A DNA stretch of 14,408 nt from Actinomycetota bacterium. GTDB taxonomy: Bacteria > Actinomycetota > Acidimicrobiia > Acidimicrobiales > JACCXE01. Positions 1 to 6,168 of the stretch are shown here, piece after piece. Each line of letters starts with the position of its first letter. Position 1 is the stretch's first letter. A program made the position numbers and the translations under genes. The notes under the pieces are model-generated. The model saw only the letters and a program-made list of their open reading frames with translations. It did not search any database and was not told the origin of the DNA. Location of the stretch: assembly GCA_013697265.1 (NCBI GenBank), contig JACCXE010000192.1:1-14408 (forward strand), read 5' to 3'.

Positions 1-1107
1 GGCGTGGTCGACCCCGACGACCGGCCCGACGCGGCTGCGCTCGCGGTGATGCTCGACTCGGTCGCCCGCCAACTCGACGCGCCGGCGCCGATCCCGATCA
101 CGCCCGTGCTCAACCTCGACGCCCGCACGCCGTCAGCTGCCGACCCCACCGAGATGGGTGTCACCGCCGCGGTGCCCTCGGTGGGCGCGCCGGCGGCAAC
201 CGCCGCGGTGCCGGTGGTGGGGCGCAAGAGCCGGCGCAACGTCGGCTTGGTCGTGGGCGCGTTGGCGCTGGTCGCCGCGATCGTGATGGGCGCGCTGTAC
301 GTCCCCATCCTGTTGAAGCCCGAACACGACGTGCCCGCGCTTAAGGACGACACGCTCGAACAAGCCGGTCTTGAACTGCAGCCGCTGAAGTTCAAACTTG
401 CGTCGAAAGAGGCGTATTCGGACACGATCGCCGAAGGACAGGTCATCTCGCAGAGCCCGAACGCGGGGGAGTCGCTCCGCGAGGACGAAACCGTCACCGT
501 CACCGTGTCGAAGGGACCGCCGCCGGTGCCGGTCCCGGCCCTCAAAGACCTCAACGAAGAGGCCGCAACCGCACAACTCAAGCAGGCCAACCTTAAGGTC
601 GGCGCTATCGAGCGGCGCTATAGCGAAGACATTCCCAAAGGCACTGTCATTGACTGGAGTCCGAAGGACGAAGCGCGGAAGTTTTCCGAGATCGCGATCG
701 CGCTGTCGAACGGCCCCGCGCCGCGCACCATTTCAGACTGGCGGGGCAAGACGTTCGACGAGGCCAAGGCCGCGTTCGAAAAGGTCGGGCTGAAGGCGAA
801 GCGGGTTGAGGGCTATTCCGACACCTACGCCCCGGGCCAGATCATCAGTACGTCACCCGGGCCGGGGCAAAAGACCGAGCGGGGATCGACGGTGACGGTC
901 ACGGTTTCCATCGGTTCGGAAACCGTCGCGGTGCCCAACCTCACCGGCCGGACGGTGGAGGAGGCGACGGCCACTTTGCAGAGTGAGGGCCTCACCGTGG
1001 GCGGCGTGTTCGGGCCCGGCGGCAAGAACCGCAGGGTGTTCTTTACGTCACCCGGACAGGGCCAACGGGTCAAGCGCGGCACCGCTGTAAACCTCTACGT
1101 GCAGTAA
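1..1107 (+). CDS. PASTA-domain serine/threonine protein kinase, C-terminal part (5' truncated by window)
   Basis: The reading frame is open from the first base, so the true start and the catalytic domain lie upstream. The first residues (DPDDRPDAAAL) look like the last helix of a Hanks-type kinase domain. An Ala/Pro-rich linker follows, then one membrane helix at about residues 80-104 of the visible part (GLVVGALALVAAIVMGALYV) preceded by the basic stretch GRKSRR, which predicts the kinase inside and the tail outside. Four PASTA repeats follow at about 107-171, 175-237, 240-303 and 307-367, each ending in the usual SPxxGxxxxxGxxVxVxVS pattern, although repeat 2 is degenerate (SPKDEARKF). In the PknB/StkP family such tails sense muropeptides or lipid II and tune cell-wall growth and division. 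The repeat ends exactly at the stop codon. The kinase identity is inferred from architecture, because no catalytic motif lies inside the window. Confidence 0.88.
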   Translation, partial: GVVDPDDRPDAAALAVMLDSVARQLDAPAPIPITPVLNLDARTPSAADPTEMGVTAAVPSVGAPAATAAVPVVGRKSRRNVGLVVGALALVAAIVMGALYVPILLKPEHDVPALKDDTLEQAGLELQPLKFKLASKEAYSDTIAEGQVISQSPNAGESLREDETVTVTVSKGPPPVPVPALKDLNEEAATAQLKQANLKVGAIERRYSEDIPKGTVIDWSPKDEARKFSEIAIALSNGPAPRTISDWRGKTFDEAKAAFEKVGLKAKRVEGYSDTYAPGQIISTSPGPGQKTERGSTVTVTVSIGSETVAVPNLTGRTVEEATATLQSEGLTVGGVFGPGGKNRRVFFTSPGQGQRVKRGTAVNLYVQ

Positions 1108-1130
1108 GCCGGGCTGTCCATACCGACGAG

Positions 1131-1136
1131 TAGGGT
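1131..1136 (+). promoter_or_regulatory. Possible -10 element (TAGGGT) for the dehydrogenase gene
   Basis: TAGGGT fits the actinobacterial TANNNT pattern and lies 39 nt before the ATG at 1176, in the 68-nt gap after the kinase gene. I see no convincing -35 hexamer. The dehydrogenase could equally be read through from the kinase gene. Confidence 0.25.
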
Positions 1137-1175
1137 GTCGGCCCTCAGCAACCGAGACTTGGGAGGGTTCGACAC

Positions 1176-2054
1176 ATGGGCGCACTAGAAGGACGCGTTG
1201 CCATCATCACCGGCGCGGGCGGCGGCATCGGCCGCGAGCACGCGCTCTTGTTCGCCAGCGAGGGCGCCAAGATCGTCGTAAACGACCTCGGCGGCGCCAT
1301 CGACGGGTCGGGCGACGACCGCGGCGTGGCCCAGAAAGTGGCCGACGAGATCAAGGACATGGGCGGCGAAGCGGTCGCCAACACCGACAACATCGCGGAC
1401 TGGGAAGGCGGCCAGCGCCTCGTCAACACCGCGATCGAGGCGTTCGGCGACCTGCACGTGCTCATCAACAACGCCGGCATCCTGCGGGACCGGGTTCTCG
1501 TGAACATGACCGAAGACGAGTGGGACGCCGTGATTCACGTCCATCTGAAGGGTCACTTCGTGCCCACCCGCTGGGCCGCCAACTACTGGCGTGAACAGAC
1601 CAAAGCGGGCAAGACCGTCAGTGCGGCCATCGTGAACACATCGTCCACTTCGGGCTTGCTCGGCAACCCGGGGCAGACGAACTACGGGGCGGCCAAGGCC
1701 GGCATCGCCGCGTTCAGCAACATTTGCGCGCAGGAACTCGCCCGTTACGGGGTGCGCTCGAACGCGATCGCGCCGGCCGCCCGCACCCGCATGACCGAGG
1801 CGACGCCGGGCCTAGGAGACATCGTTAAAGCGCCGGAAGACGCGGCCAAGTTCGACGTGTGGGATCCGGCCAACATCAGCCCGCTCGTGGCCTACCTGTC
1901 GACCGCCGATTGTGCCCTTACGGGCAAGGTGTTCTTCGTCCAAGGCGCCAAAATCAGCCATATGACCGGCTGGACCATGGCCGAAACCTTCGACAACGAC
2001 AGCGACCGCTGGACCATCGAAGCCCTAGCCACCGAACTGAAATCGCTCGGATAG
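1176..2054 (+). CDS. SDR-family oxidoreductase, 3-hydroxyacyl-CoA dehydrogenase (MFE-2/HSD17B4-like)
   Basis: This is a 292-residue NAD(P)-dependent short-chain dehydrogenase. Visible motifs are the Rossmann glycine motif TGAGGGIG (12-19), NDLGG (36-40), NNAG (98-101), and catalytic Ser157, Tyr170 and Lys174 (TSSTSG and YGAAK). The NDLGG segment, the stretch NNAGILRDR and the block GNPGQTNYGAAKAG closely match the (3R)-hydroxyacyl-CoA dehydrogenase half of peroxisomal multifunctional enzyme 2, which oxidises 3-hydroxyacyl-CoA during beta-oxidation of long or branched chains and sterol side chains. Here the domain stands alone, with a C-terminal extension of about 40 residues. His123 sits where many SDRs carry the tetrad Asn, which I recall as common in this subfamily. 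The start is supported by GGGAGG at 1161-1166, 9 nt before the ATG. No hydratase gene lies adjacent, so the exact substrate is open. Confidence 0.88.
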   Translation: MGALEGRVAIITGAGGGIGREHALLFASEGAKIVVNDLGGAIDGSGDDRGVAQKVADEIKDMGGEAVANTDNIADWEGGQRLVNTAIEAFGDLHVLINNAGILRDRVLVNMTEDEWDAVIHVHLKGHFVPTRWAANYWREQTKAGKTVSAAIVNTSSTSGLLGNPGQTNYGAAKAGIAAFSNICAQELARYGVRSNAIAPAARTRMTEATPGLGDIVKAPEDAAKFDVWDPANISPLVAYLSTADCALTGKVFFVQGAKISHMTGWTMAETFDNDSDRWTIEALATELKSLG

Positions 2055-2067
2055 AATCTACGGCCGC

Positions 2068-2170
2068 CATGGGGCGAGCGAAGCGAGGGGCCCCATGTTG
2101 CGGAGGAGGGCGGGCCTGCGGGGTGCCCGCCCGGGAAATGAAAACTTTTTCTCGAAATCTCGCGAGAAAA
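2068..2170. repeat. Cluster of three consecutive inverted repeats after the dehydrogenase gene
   Basis: Three perfect 8-bp inverted repeats follow one another. They are CATGGGGC/GCCCCATG (2068-2075 with 2090-2097), GGGCGGGC/GCCCGCCC (2108-2115 with 2125-2132) and TTTTCTCG/CGAGAAAA (2147-2154 with 2163-2170). The third competes with the perfect 10-bp palindrome TCTCGCGAGA at 2158-2167. The loop of the first contains GAGCGAAGCGAG, a motif seen in intergenic repeats of several high-GC genomes as I recall. The second could serve as an intrinsic terminator for the dehydrogenase gene, but its only T-run (2146-2150) lies 14 nt downstream, too far for a standard one. The whole could also be a REP-like element. 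No convincing coding frame is present. Confidence 0.55.
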
Positions 2171-2189
2171 CGTGGGGTTTCGGCGTTGG

Positions 2190-2199
2190 TGTCATGACA
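2190..2199. promoter_or_regulatory. Perfect 10-bp palindrome TGTCATGACA, possible operator
   Basis: TGTCATGACA is its own reverse complement and sits directly before the long hairpin, about 110 nt upstream of the MFS start. It could bind a dimeric regulator, but no regulator gene is adjacent and a single palindrome of this length can occur by chance. Confidence 0.25.
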
Positions 2200-2200
2200 G

Positions 2201-2268
2201 AGCCCGAGAGGGTGACGTGTCGAGGCAGTGTTCCCCAGCCACTGCCGGTGCCGTCGCCCTCTCGGGCT
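2201..2268 (+). promoter_or_regulatory. Long imperfect hairpin (17-bp outer stem plus nested 7-bp stem) upstream of MFS gene
   Basis: AGCCCGAGAGGGTGACG (2201-2217) pairs with CGTCGCCCTCTCGGGCT (2252-2268) over 17 bp with a single G-T wobble. Inside it GGCAGTG (2224-2230) pairs with CACTGCC (2240-2246) around a 9-nt loop. The internal loop is 6 nt on one side and 5 on the other. The fold would be very stable as RNA. It is followed by TTTGT, too short for a good terminator. Possible roles are attenuator or terminator, structured leader RNA, small RNA, or DNA-level element. I cannot match it to any riboswitch class I know. Confidence 0.6.
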
Positions 2269-2297
2269 TTGTCGCGTAAACACAGCACAGGTAGGTT
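2269..2297 (+). promoter_or_regulatory. Candidate promoter for the DHA2 MFS gene
   Basis: TTGTCG (2269-2274) and TAGGTT (2292-2297) are separated by exactly 17 nt and resemble -35 and -10 boxes. The GTG start at 2307 is 9 nt after the -10, which would give an almost leaderless message. The -35 begins one base after the long hairpin ends. If this promoter is real, the hairpin is not in the main transcript. Confidence 0.35.
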
Positions 2298-2312
2298 CAA
2301 CGCACTGTGCTG
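2283..2312 (+). promoter_or_regulatory. 8-bp inverted repeat enclosing the MFS start codon
   Basis: CAGCACAG (2283-2290) and CTGTGCTG (2305-2312) are perfect reverse complements separated by 14 nt. The right arm contains the GTG start codon (2307-2309), and the left arm abuts the only weak Shine-Dalgarno-like sequence (AGGTAGG, 2289-2295). As RNA it could hide the start. As DNA it flanks the candidate -10 box and would suit a repressor operator. Confidence 0.45.
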
Positions 2313-3734
2313 ACGCGGGCGGAACGACTGACAACCAGCCCCCGTTACAAGTGGCTCGTGCTCTGGACGGTAATGGGCGGCCTGTTCTCCGTGAACGTCA
2401 CCTTCACGATTTTGGCGGTCGCGCTGCCGCGGATCGCCAACGATTTCCACACGTCGCGTAATACCATGACGTGGGTCATCACCGGCCCGTTGCTGGCCTT
2501 CGGCGTGGCCGCGCCGTCGCTCGGCAAAGCGGCGGACCAATACGGCGCCAAGCGGATCTACCAACTGGGCCTGGTGTTGTCCTTCTTCGCTGCGGGCCTT
2601 TCGGCGCTGGCCTGGGGCGCGTTGCCGCTGATCGTGATCCGCACGATCGGCTCGCTCGAAGGAGCGGCGACCGGGGCGGCGTCGATGGCGATCGTGATGC
2701 GCACCTTCGACCGCGACGAGCGGGTCAAGGCGATGGGGTGGTGGTCTCTGGTCGGCGCCGGCGGGCCGGTGATCGGCGTGGTGCTCGGGGGGTTTCTGCT
2801 CGAGTCCTTCGGTTGGCGCGTGATCTTCGCGGCGCAGATGCCGCTGATCGCCGCCGCGTTCATCCTCGGGTCGATCGTGTTGTCCGAAACCGAGACGCTG
2901 CCGCCCCAGAGGTTCGACGTGGCCGGCGCGGTGTCGCTGTCGGGCGGCATCACCGCGTTGCTGTTCGCGATCAACCGGGGCCCTGAACTCGGTTGGGCCA
3001 GCCCAGTAGTCATCGGATCGTTCGTTCTCTGCCCGTTCTTGCTGGCGCTCTTCGTGCGGGTCGAGCAACGCAGTCCCGCCCCGCTGTTGTCGCTTGACTA
3101 CTTGAAGAAGCGCGCGTTCGCGTTCCCGGTGGCGAGCCAGTCGCTGGCGAACTTCGCGTACATGGGCGGGTTCATCCTCACGCCGTCGTTGCTACAAGTT
3201 GTCTACGACTACCCCGACAAGGAGATCGGCGTGCTCGTGATCGCCCGGCCGCTGTCGTTTTCGATCTTGTCGCCGGTCGCCGGGTATCTCGCGGTGAAGA
3301 TCGGGCAGCGGACGTCAGCGGTGGTAGGTACGGCGTTCGTGGTCGCGTCGATGGGTGTGTTTGCGTCGCTCGGCGCCAGTTCGCCCAACCTGCTGATCAT
3401 CCTGGCGCTGATGTTGTCCGGCGTCGGTCTCGGCATTTCGTCGCCCTCGGTCGCTGCTGGCGTGGCGAACGCGGTCGAAGACCACGACCTCGGCGTGGCC
3501 AGCGCCGCGCAACAACTTATGAACAACGTCGGCATCGTCAGCGGCATCCAGCTGATGACCACGATTCAGACCTCGATCAGCCACGGCGCCGAAGGCCGCG
3601 CCGCGCTGTCCGGTTTCCGCGTCGCGTACTTGGTCGGCGGAGCCGTGTGCGCGGTCGGCGTGCTCCTCGCAACCGGCGTGAAAAACGAACACGCGAAGCC
3701 CGAACTCCACCCCGAGCTCCTCGAGTCGTTCTGA
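2307..3734 (+). CDS. MFS transporter, DHA2 (EmrB/QacA-like) family, probable drug or metabolite exporter
   Basis: This 475-residue, very hydrophobic protein has about 14 predicted membrane helices, the number expected for DHA2 proton antiporters. Motif A is visible at 73-84 (GKAADQYGAKRI). The antiporter motif C in helix 5 reads GAGGPVIGVVLGG (150-162). The helix-1 block TFTILAVALP (32-41) corresponds to the family motif LDxTIVNVALP, but Thr32 replaces the membrane-embedded Asp and Ala37 replaces the Asn. The family exports cationic dyes, antibiotics or metabolites, and the substrate cannot be told here. The GTG start at 2307 has only a weak upstream ribosome site. No in-frame alternative just downstream would keep helix 1. 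The 252-nt upstream region is rich in inverted repeats, suggesting regulated expression. The gene ends 4 nt from the convergent SCP2 gene. Confidence 0.9.
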   Translation: MLTRAERLTTSPRYKWLVLWTVMGGLFSVNVTFTILAVALPRIANDFHTSRNTMTWVITGPLLAFGVAAPSLGKAADQYGAKRIYQLGLVLSFFAAGLSALAWGALPLIVIRTIGSLEGAATGAASMAIVMRTFDRDERVKAMGWWSLVGAGGPVIGVVLGGFLLESFGWRVIFAAQMPLIAAAFILGSIVLSETETLPPQRFDVAGAVSLSGGITALLFAINRGPELGWASPVVIGSFVLCPFLLALFVRVEQRSPAPLLSLDYLKKRAFAFPVASQSLANFAYMGGFILTPSLLQVVYDYPDKEIGVLVIARPLSFSILSPVAGYLAVKIGQRTSAVVGTAFVVASMGVFASLGASSPNLLIILALMLSGVGLGISSPSVAAGVANAVEDHDLGVASAAQQLMNNVGIVSGIQLMTTIQTSISHGAEGRAALSGFRVAYLVGGAVCAVGVLLATGVKNEHAKPELHPELLESF

Positions 3735-3738
3735 GCGG

Positions 3739-4146
3739 TTACTCCGTAATTTCGGCGATCTTGGTGGCAAGTTCGGCCGAAACCGGGTCGGCGGCGCCGC
3801 TCTGCATGGCCATGAGCTTGGTCATATCGCCTGCGACCTTTATCTTGCCGCTCATGAACGCCTGCATGCCGGCTTGCGGGTTGCCGTCGACAAAGATCGC
3901 CTTCGCCGTCGCGTAGTCGAGGGTGACGGTGACGTCGGCACCTTCGATGTGGCCGGTGTCCATCTCCATCTCGCCCGAGCTGGAGTCCATGTGGGCCTCG
4001 ATGGTCCCCTCGCCGAAGGGGACGTCGGTGATGACCTGGTTCATCTTCACGACGTGGGCCGCGGGTGCGCCCTTGCCCTTGTACTCCTCGCGGATCGCCT
4101 TGGCGGCGTCCATCCACTCGTCAGACAGGAAGGGATACTTAGCCAC
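3739..4146 (-). CDS. SCP2 sterol-binding domain protein
   Basis: This 135-residue soluble protein is almost entirely one SCP2-like domain. The diagnostic part is the C-terminal half, with acidic/hydrophobic strands (DVTVTLDYATAKAIF, 71-85) and then NPQAGMQAFMSGKIKVAGDM (89-108), which matches the family block 'afmsGkikvkGdm'. SCP2 domains hold lipids such as sterols or fatty acyl-CoA in a hydrophobic tunnel. Stand-alone bacterial copies occur near beta-oxidation and sterol-degradation genes. The start is GTG at 4144-4146 (minus strand), supported by AAGGAG (complement of 4152-4157) 5 nt upstream. It diverges from the second MFS gene and may share control with it. The ligand is unknown. No signal peptide or membrane helix is visible, so it should be cytoplasmic. 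Confidence 0.87.
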   Translation of the reverse strand: MAKYPFLSDEWMDAAKAIREEYKGKGAPAAHVVKMNQVITDVPFGEGTIEAHMDSSSGEMEMDTGHIEGADVTVTLDYATAKAIFVDGNPQAGMQAFMSGKIKVAGDMTKLMAMQSGAADPVSAELATKIAEITE

Positions 4147-4169
4147 TGATGCTCCTTTAGATTGATTGA

Positions 4170-4210
4170 ACAGTGCGCGCCGAACGCTAGTCCCGCACTG
4201 TCACTACAGT
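4170..4210. promoter_or_regulatory. Inverted repeats in the divergent SCP2/MFS promoter region
   Basis: ACAGTGCG (4170-4177) and CGCACTGT (4194-4201) are perfect reverse complements spaced by 16 nt. A second short repeat, ACTGT (4197-4201) and ACAGT (4206-4210), overlaps the right arm, so ACAGT-type half sites occur three times in 41 bases. TACAGT (4205-4210) could be the -10 box of the rightward gene. The position between two divergent genes suits an operator shared by both. No candidate regulator gene is adjacent. Confidence 0.4.
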
Positions 4211-4233
4211 CCCGCCGGACGGCCATCACCTTC

Positions 4234-4240
4234 AGGGGGG
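4234..4240 (+). promoter_or_regulatory. Ribosome-binding site deciding the MFS start at 4244
   Basis: AGGGGGG ends 3 nt before GTG at 4244. The frame stays open upstream to a TTG at 4166, but that start would add 26 non-hydrophobic residues with no ribosome site and would run through the divergent promoter region, so 4244 is preferred. Confidence 0.55.
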
Positions 4241-4243
4241 AAC

Positions 4244-5548
4244 GTGGCGCAAGTAAGCACCGAGGAAATACCCGACTCTCACGTCGACCGCGGCTACTTG
4301 CGGCTGTTGCTCGTGTTGTTGGTGTCGGCCGCGTTCTTCGAGGGCTACGACAGCTCGATCCTCGCGTTGTTGCTGTCGGATATTCAGAGCACGTTCCGCG
4401 TGAGCGAGGCGGTGCTCGGCGTCACCCGCATCCCGATCGAACTCGGGCTCTTCGTCGCCTTCTTTGTGACGCGACTCTCCGATCGACTTGGCCGCCGGCC
4501 CCTACTGCTGTGGTCTGTCGTCGGCTACACGATCTTCACCGCGGCCACTGCGTTCTCGTGGGACATCTGGAGCTTTGCCTTCTTCCAGTTCGGGTCGCGC
4601 GTGTTCCTCGGAGCCGAATACGCCGTTGGCGTGACGATGATCGTCGAGGAGTTCCCGGCCGGAAAACGGGGCCGGGCCCTCGGAACGCTGCTGACGTTCG
4701 CGGCGTTGGGCACGATCGCGGTCGGGCTGCTCATTGGAATCGGTCTGCAAGACACCGGCCTGGGCTGGCGCGCGTTCTACCTCGTCGGCCTCGTCCCTTT
4801 GCTCCTGCTCATCCCGTTCCGGCGCCGGTTGCGCGAGACGCAACGCTTCACCGAGATGCGAGCCGAGCGGGCCCGCGGCGAGGTCCAAGACGAGGTGCCG
4901 TTCCTCGAGCCGTGGAAGCCGCAGTACCGCCGCAACCTGGTGCTGGTCGGCATCGTGCACATGCTGCGATCGATTCCGATCTTCGGCTCGACCGCCTGGT
5001 GGGCGTTCTACGCCGAACGGGAGCGGGGCTTCACCTCAGCCGAGATCGCGTTTTACATCATCGCTTCCTACGGGCTGGGGTGCCTCGGCTACTACGTGTG
5101 CGGCCGCCTCATGGAACGCATCGGTCGACGTCCGACGGCGCTGCTCTACTTCAGCGGCGGCATCATCTTTTCGATCATCCTGTTCCAAACCGCGAACAAG
5201 TCGCTCGCGTTCCTCGCGCTGATGTTGGCCGTGTTCTTCGGCCTCGGGATGGGCCCGGTGATGAGTAGCTTCGCCACCGAACTGTTCCCCACCCACATCC
5301 GGGGACAGGCCGCCGCCTGGATCCGTAACTGGTTCGAGATTGCCGGCTACGTGTTTGGCCCGGCGCTCGTGGGGATCTTGGGCGACCACGCGACCGGAGC
5401 GATCGGCAACATCGGCGACACGGTCACGTTGCTGATGATCTTGCAGCTGCCGGCGCTGTACTTGATCTGGAAGTTCATGCCCGAAACCAAGGGGCTCGAA
5501 CTCGAAGAGGTTCTGCCCGACGACCAACTGGCGCTCGGGCTCTCGTGA
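4244..5548 (+). CDS. MFS transporter, 12-helix sugar/organic-acid porter-like
   Basis: From the preferred GTG this is a 434-residue transporter with about 12 helices in two halves separated by a charged loop at about 193-230. Motif A is present in both halves: SDRLGRRP (79-86) and RLMERIGRRP (288-297). FFEGYDSSI (31-39) has the helix-1 acidic residue typical of the sugar/aromatic-acid porter group. The ends of each half carry EEFPAGKRGRALG (135-147) and TELFPTHIRGQA (345-356), and the C terminus carries PETKGLELEEV (413-423), the sugar-porter signature. These point to a proton-coupled uptake system for a sugar, nucleobase, vitamin or aromatic acid; the exact substrate is not visible. The stop overlaps the next gene by 4 nt (GTGA), indicating an operon. 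The divergent SCP2 gene may be co-regulated. Confidence 0.88.
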   Translation: MAQVSTEEIPDSHVDRGYLRLLLVLLVSAAFFEGYDSSILALLLSDIQSTFRVSEAVLGVTRIPIELGLFVAFFVTRLSDRLGRRPLLLWSVVGYTIFTAATAFSWDIWSFAFFQFGSRVFLGAEYAVGVTMIVEEFPAGKRGRALGTLLTFAALGTIAVGLLIGIGLQDTGLGWRAFYLVGLVPLLLLIPFRRRLRETQRFTEMRAERARGEVQDEVPFLEPWKPQYRRNLVLVGIVHMLRSIPIFGSTAWWAFYAERERGFTSAEIAFYIIASYGLGCLGYYVCGRLMERIGRRPTALLYFSGGIIFSIILFQTANKSLAFLALMLAVFFGLGMGPVMSSFATELFPTHIRGQAAAWIRNWFEIAGYVFGPALVGILGDHATGAIGNIGDTVTLLMILQLPALYLIWKFMPETKGLELEEVLPDDQLALGLS

Positions 5549-6159
5549 ACAACAAAAGCTTCATCAAGGGCCTCGTGGTCTGCACTGCGCTGATGATCGC
5601 GGTCGGTGGCGGTTTGTTCCTGCTCAACCACGGCCACAACCGTCCCGAAGGTGTGGCCGAAGACTGGCTGACCGCGATCGGCGACACCACCCGCAAGGGC
5701 GTCGAAGCCGACGCCACGAGGCGAGCCGACAAGATCGGCGCGCCCGAGCTTGCCATTCGCATACTCGAGCCCCAGCCCGAGGCCATCGACCGCAAGGCCG
5801 GCTTCGAAGACCTCGAGGTCGGCAAGGCCGCCAGGCTGTCCGAGGTCGACGGCTCTGCTGTCCGCGTCGCGTTCCACGTCACGGCGCGGCGACCGGCCGA
5901 CAAGACCGAAGAAGTCAACGGTGTACTCACGCTGGTGAAGGAGGCTGGCGACGACAAGTGGACGGTGACCGCGCTCGACGTCATAGACCCTAAGGTGGCT
6001 GGCGTGCCGGAGTTGCCATCCAACGGGGGGCCGCCGCCGTCATCGGCGCCCGTGTCGTTGTGGCTCGGCGCGCTGGTCGGAGCGGCGCTCGTGGGCTTGG
6101 TCACCACAGCCCTGGTCAGGGCGGCCAGTCCCGCCGCACCTGCACCCGCCGCCGTCTAA
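5545..6159 (+). CDS. Hypothetical two-pass membrane protein
   Basis: This 204-residue protein is not recognised by name. It has an N-terminal membrane helix or signal anchor at about 8-27 (KGLVVCTALMIAVGGGLFLL) and a second helix at about 171-193 after a Pro-rich stretch (NGGPPPSSAP, 160-169). It ends in an Ala/Pro tail. The 140-residue middle part probably lies outside the membrane. It has alternating beta-like strands and a pattern (VAEDWLTAIGD near 37-47; DKWTVTALDV, 137-146) reminiscent of NTF2-like/DUF4878-type lipoprotein domains, but this fold guess is weak. The GTG start overlaps the MFS stop and lacks a good ribosome site, so translation is probably coupled to the transporter. The ferredoxin gene follows after 9 nt. 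A role as transporter accessory protein is possible but unproven. Confidence 0.78.
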   Translation: MNNKSFIKGLVVCTALMIAVGGGLFLLNHGHNRPEGVAEDWLTAIGDTTRKGVEADATRRADKIGAPELAIRILEPQPEAIDRKAGFEDLEVGKAARLSEVDGSAVRVAFHVTARRPADKTEEVNGVLTLVKEAGDDKWTVTALDVIDPKVAGVPELPSNGGPPPSSAPVSLWLGALVGAALVGLVTTALVRAASPAAPAPAAV

Positions 6160-6168
6160 CTTCGAGCC

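Noticed and set aside
394..793. Plus-strand second-frame product rich in Arg/Ser inside the PASTA region
   Set aside because: Overlaps four recognisable PASTA repeats in the main frame and has the composition of a shadow frame.
2058..3068. Long minus-strand open frame opposite the DHA2 exporter
   Set aside because: Its product is Arg/Gly/His-rich with no recognisable domain, a typical shadow of a high-GC gene, while the plus strand encodes a clear transporter.
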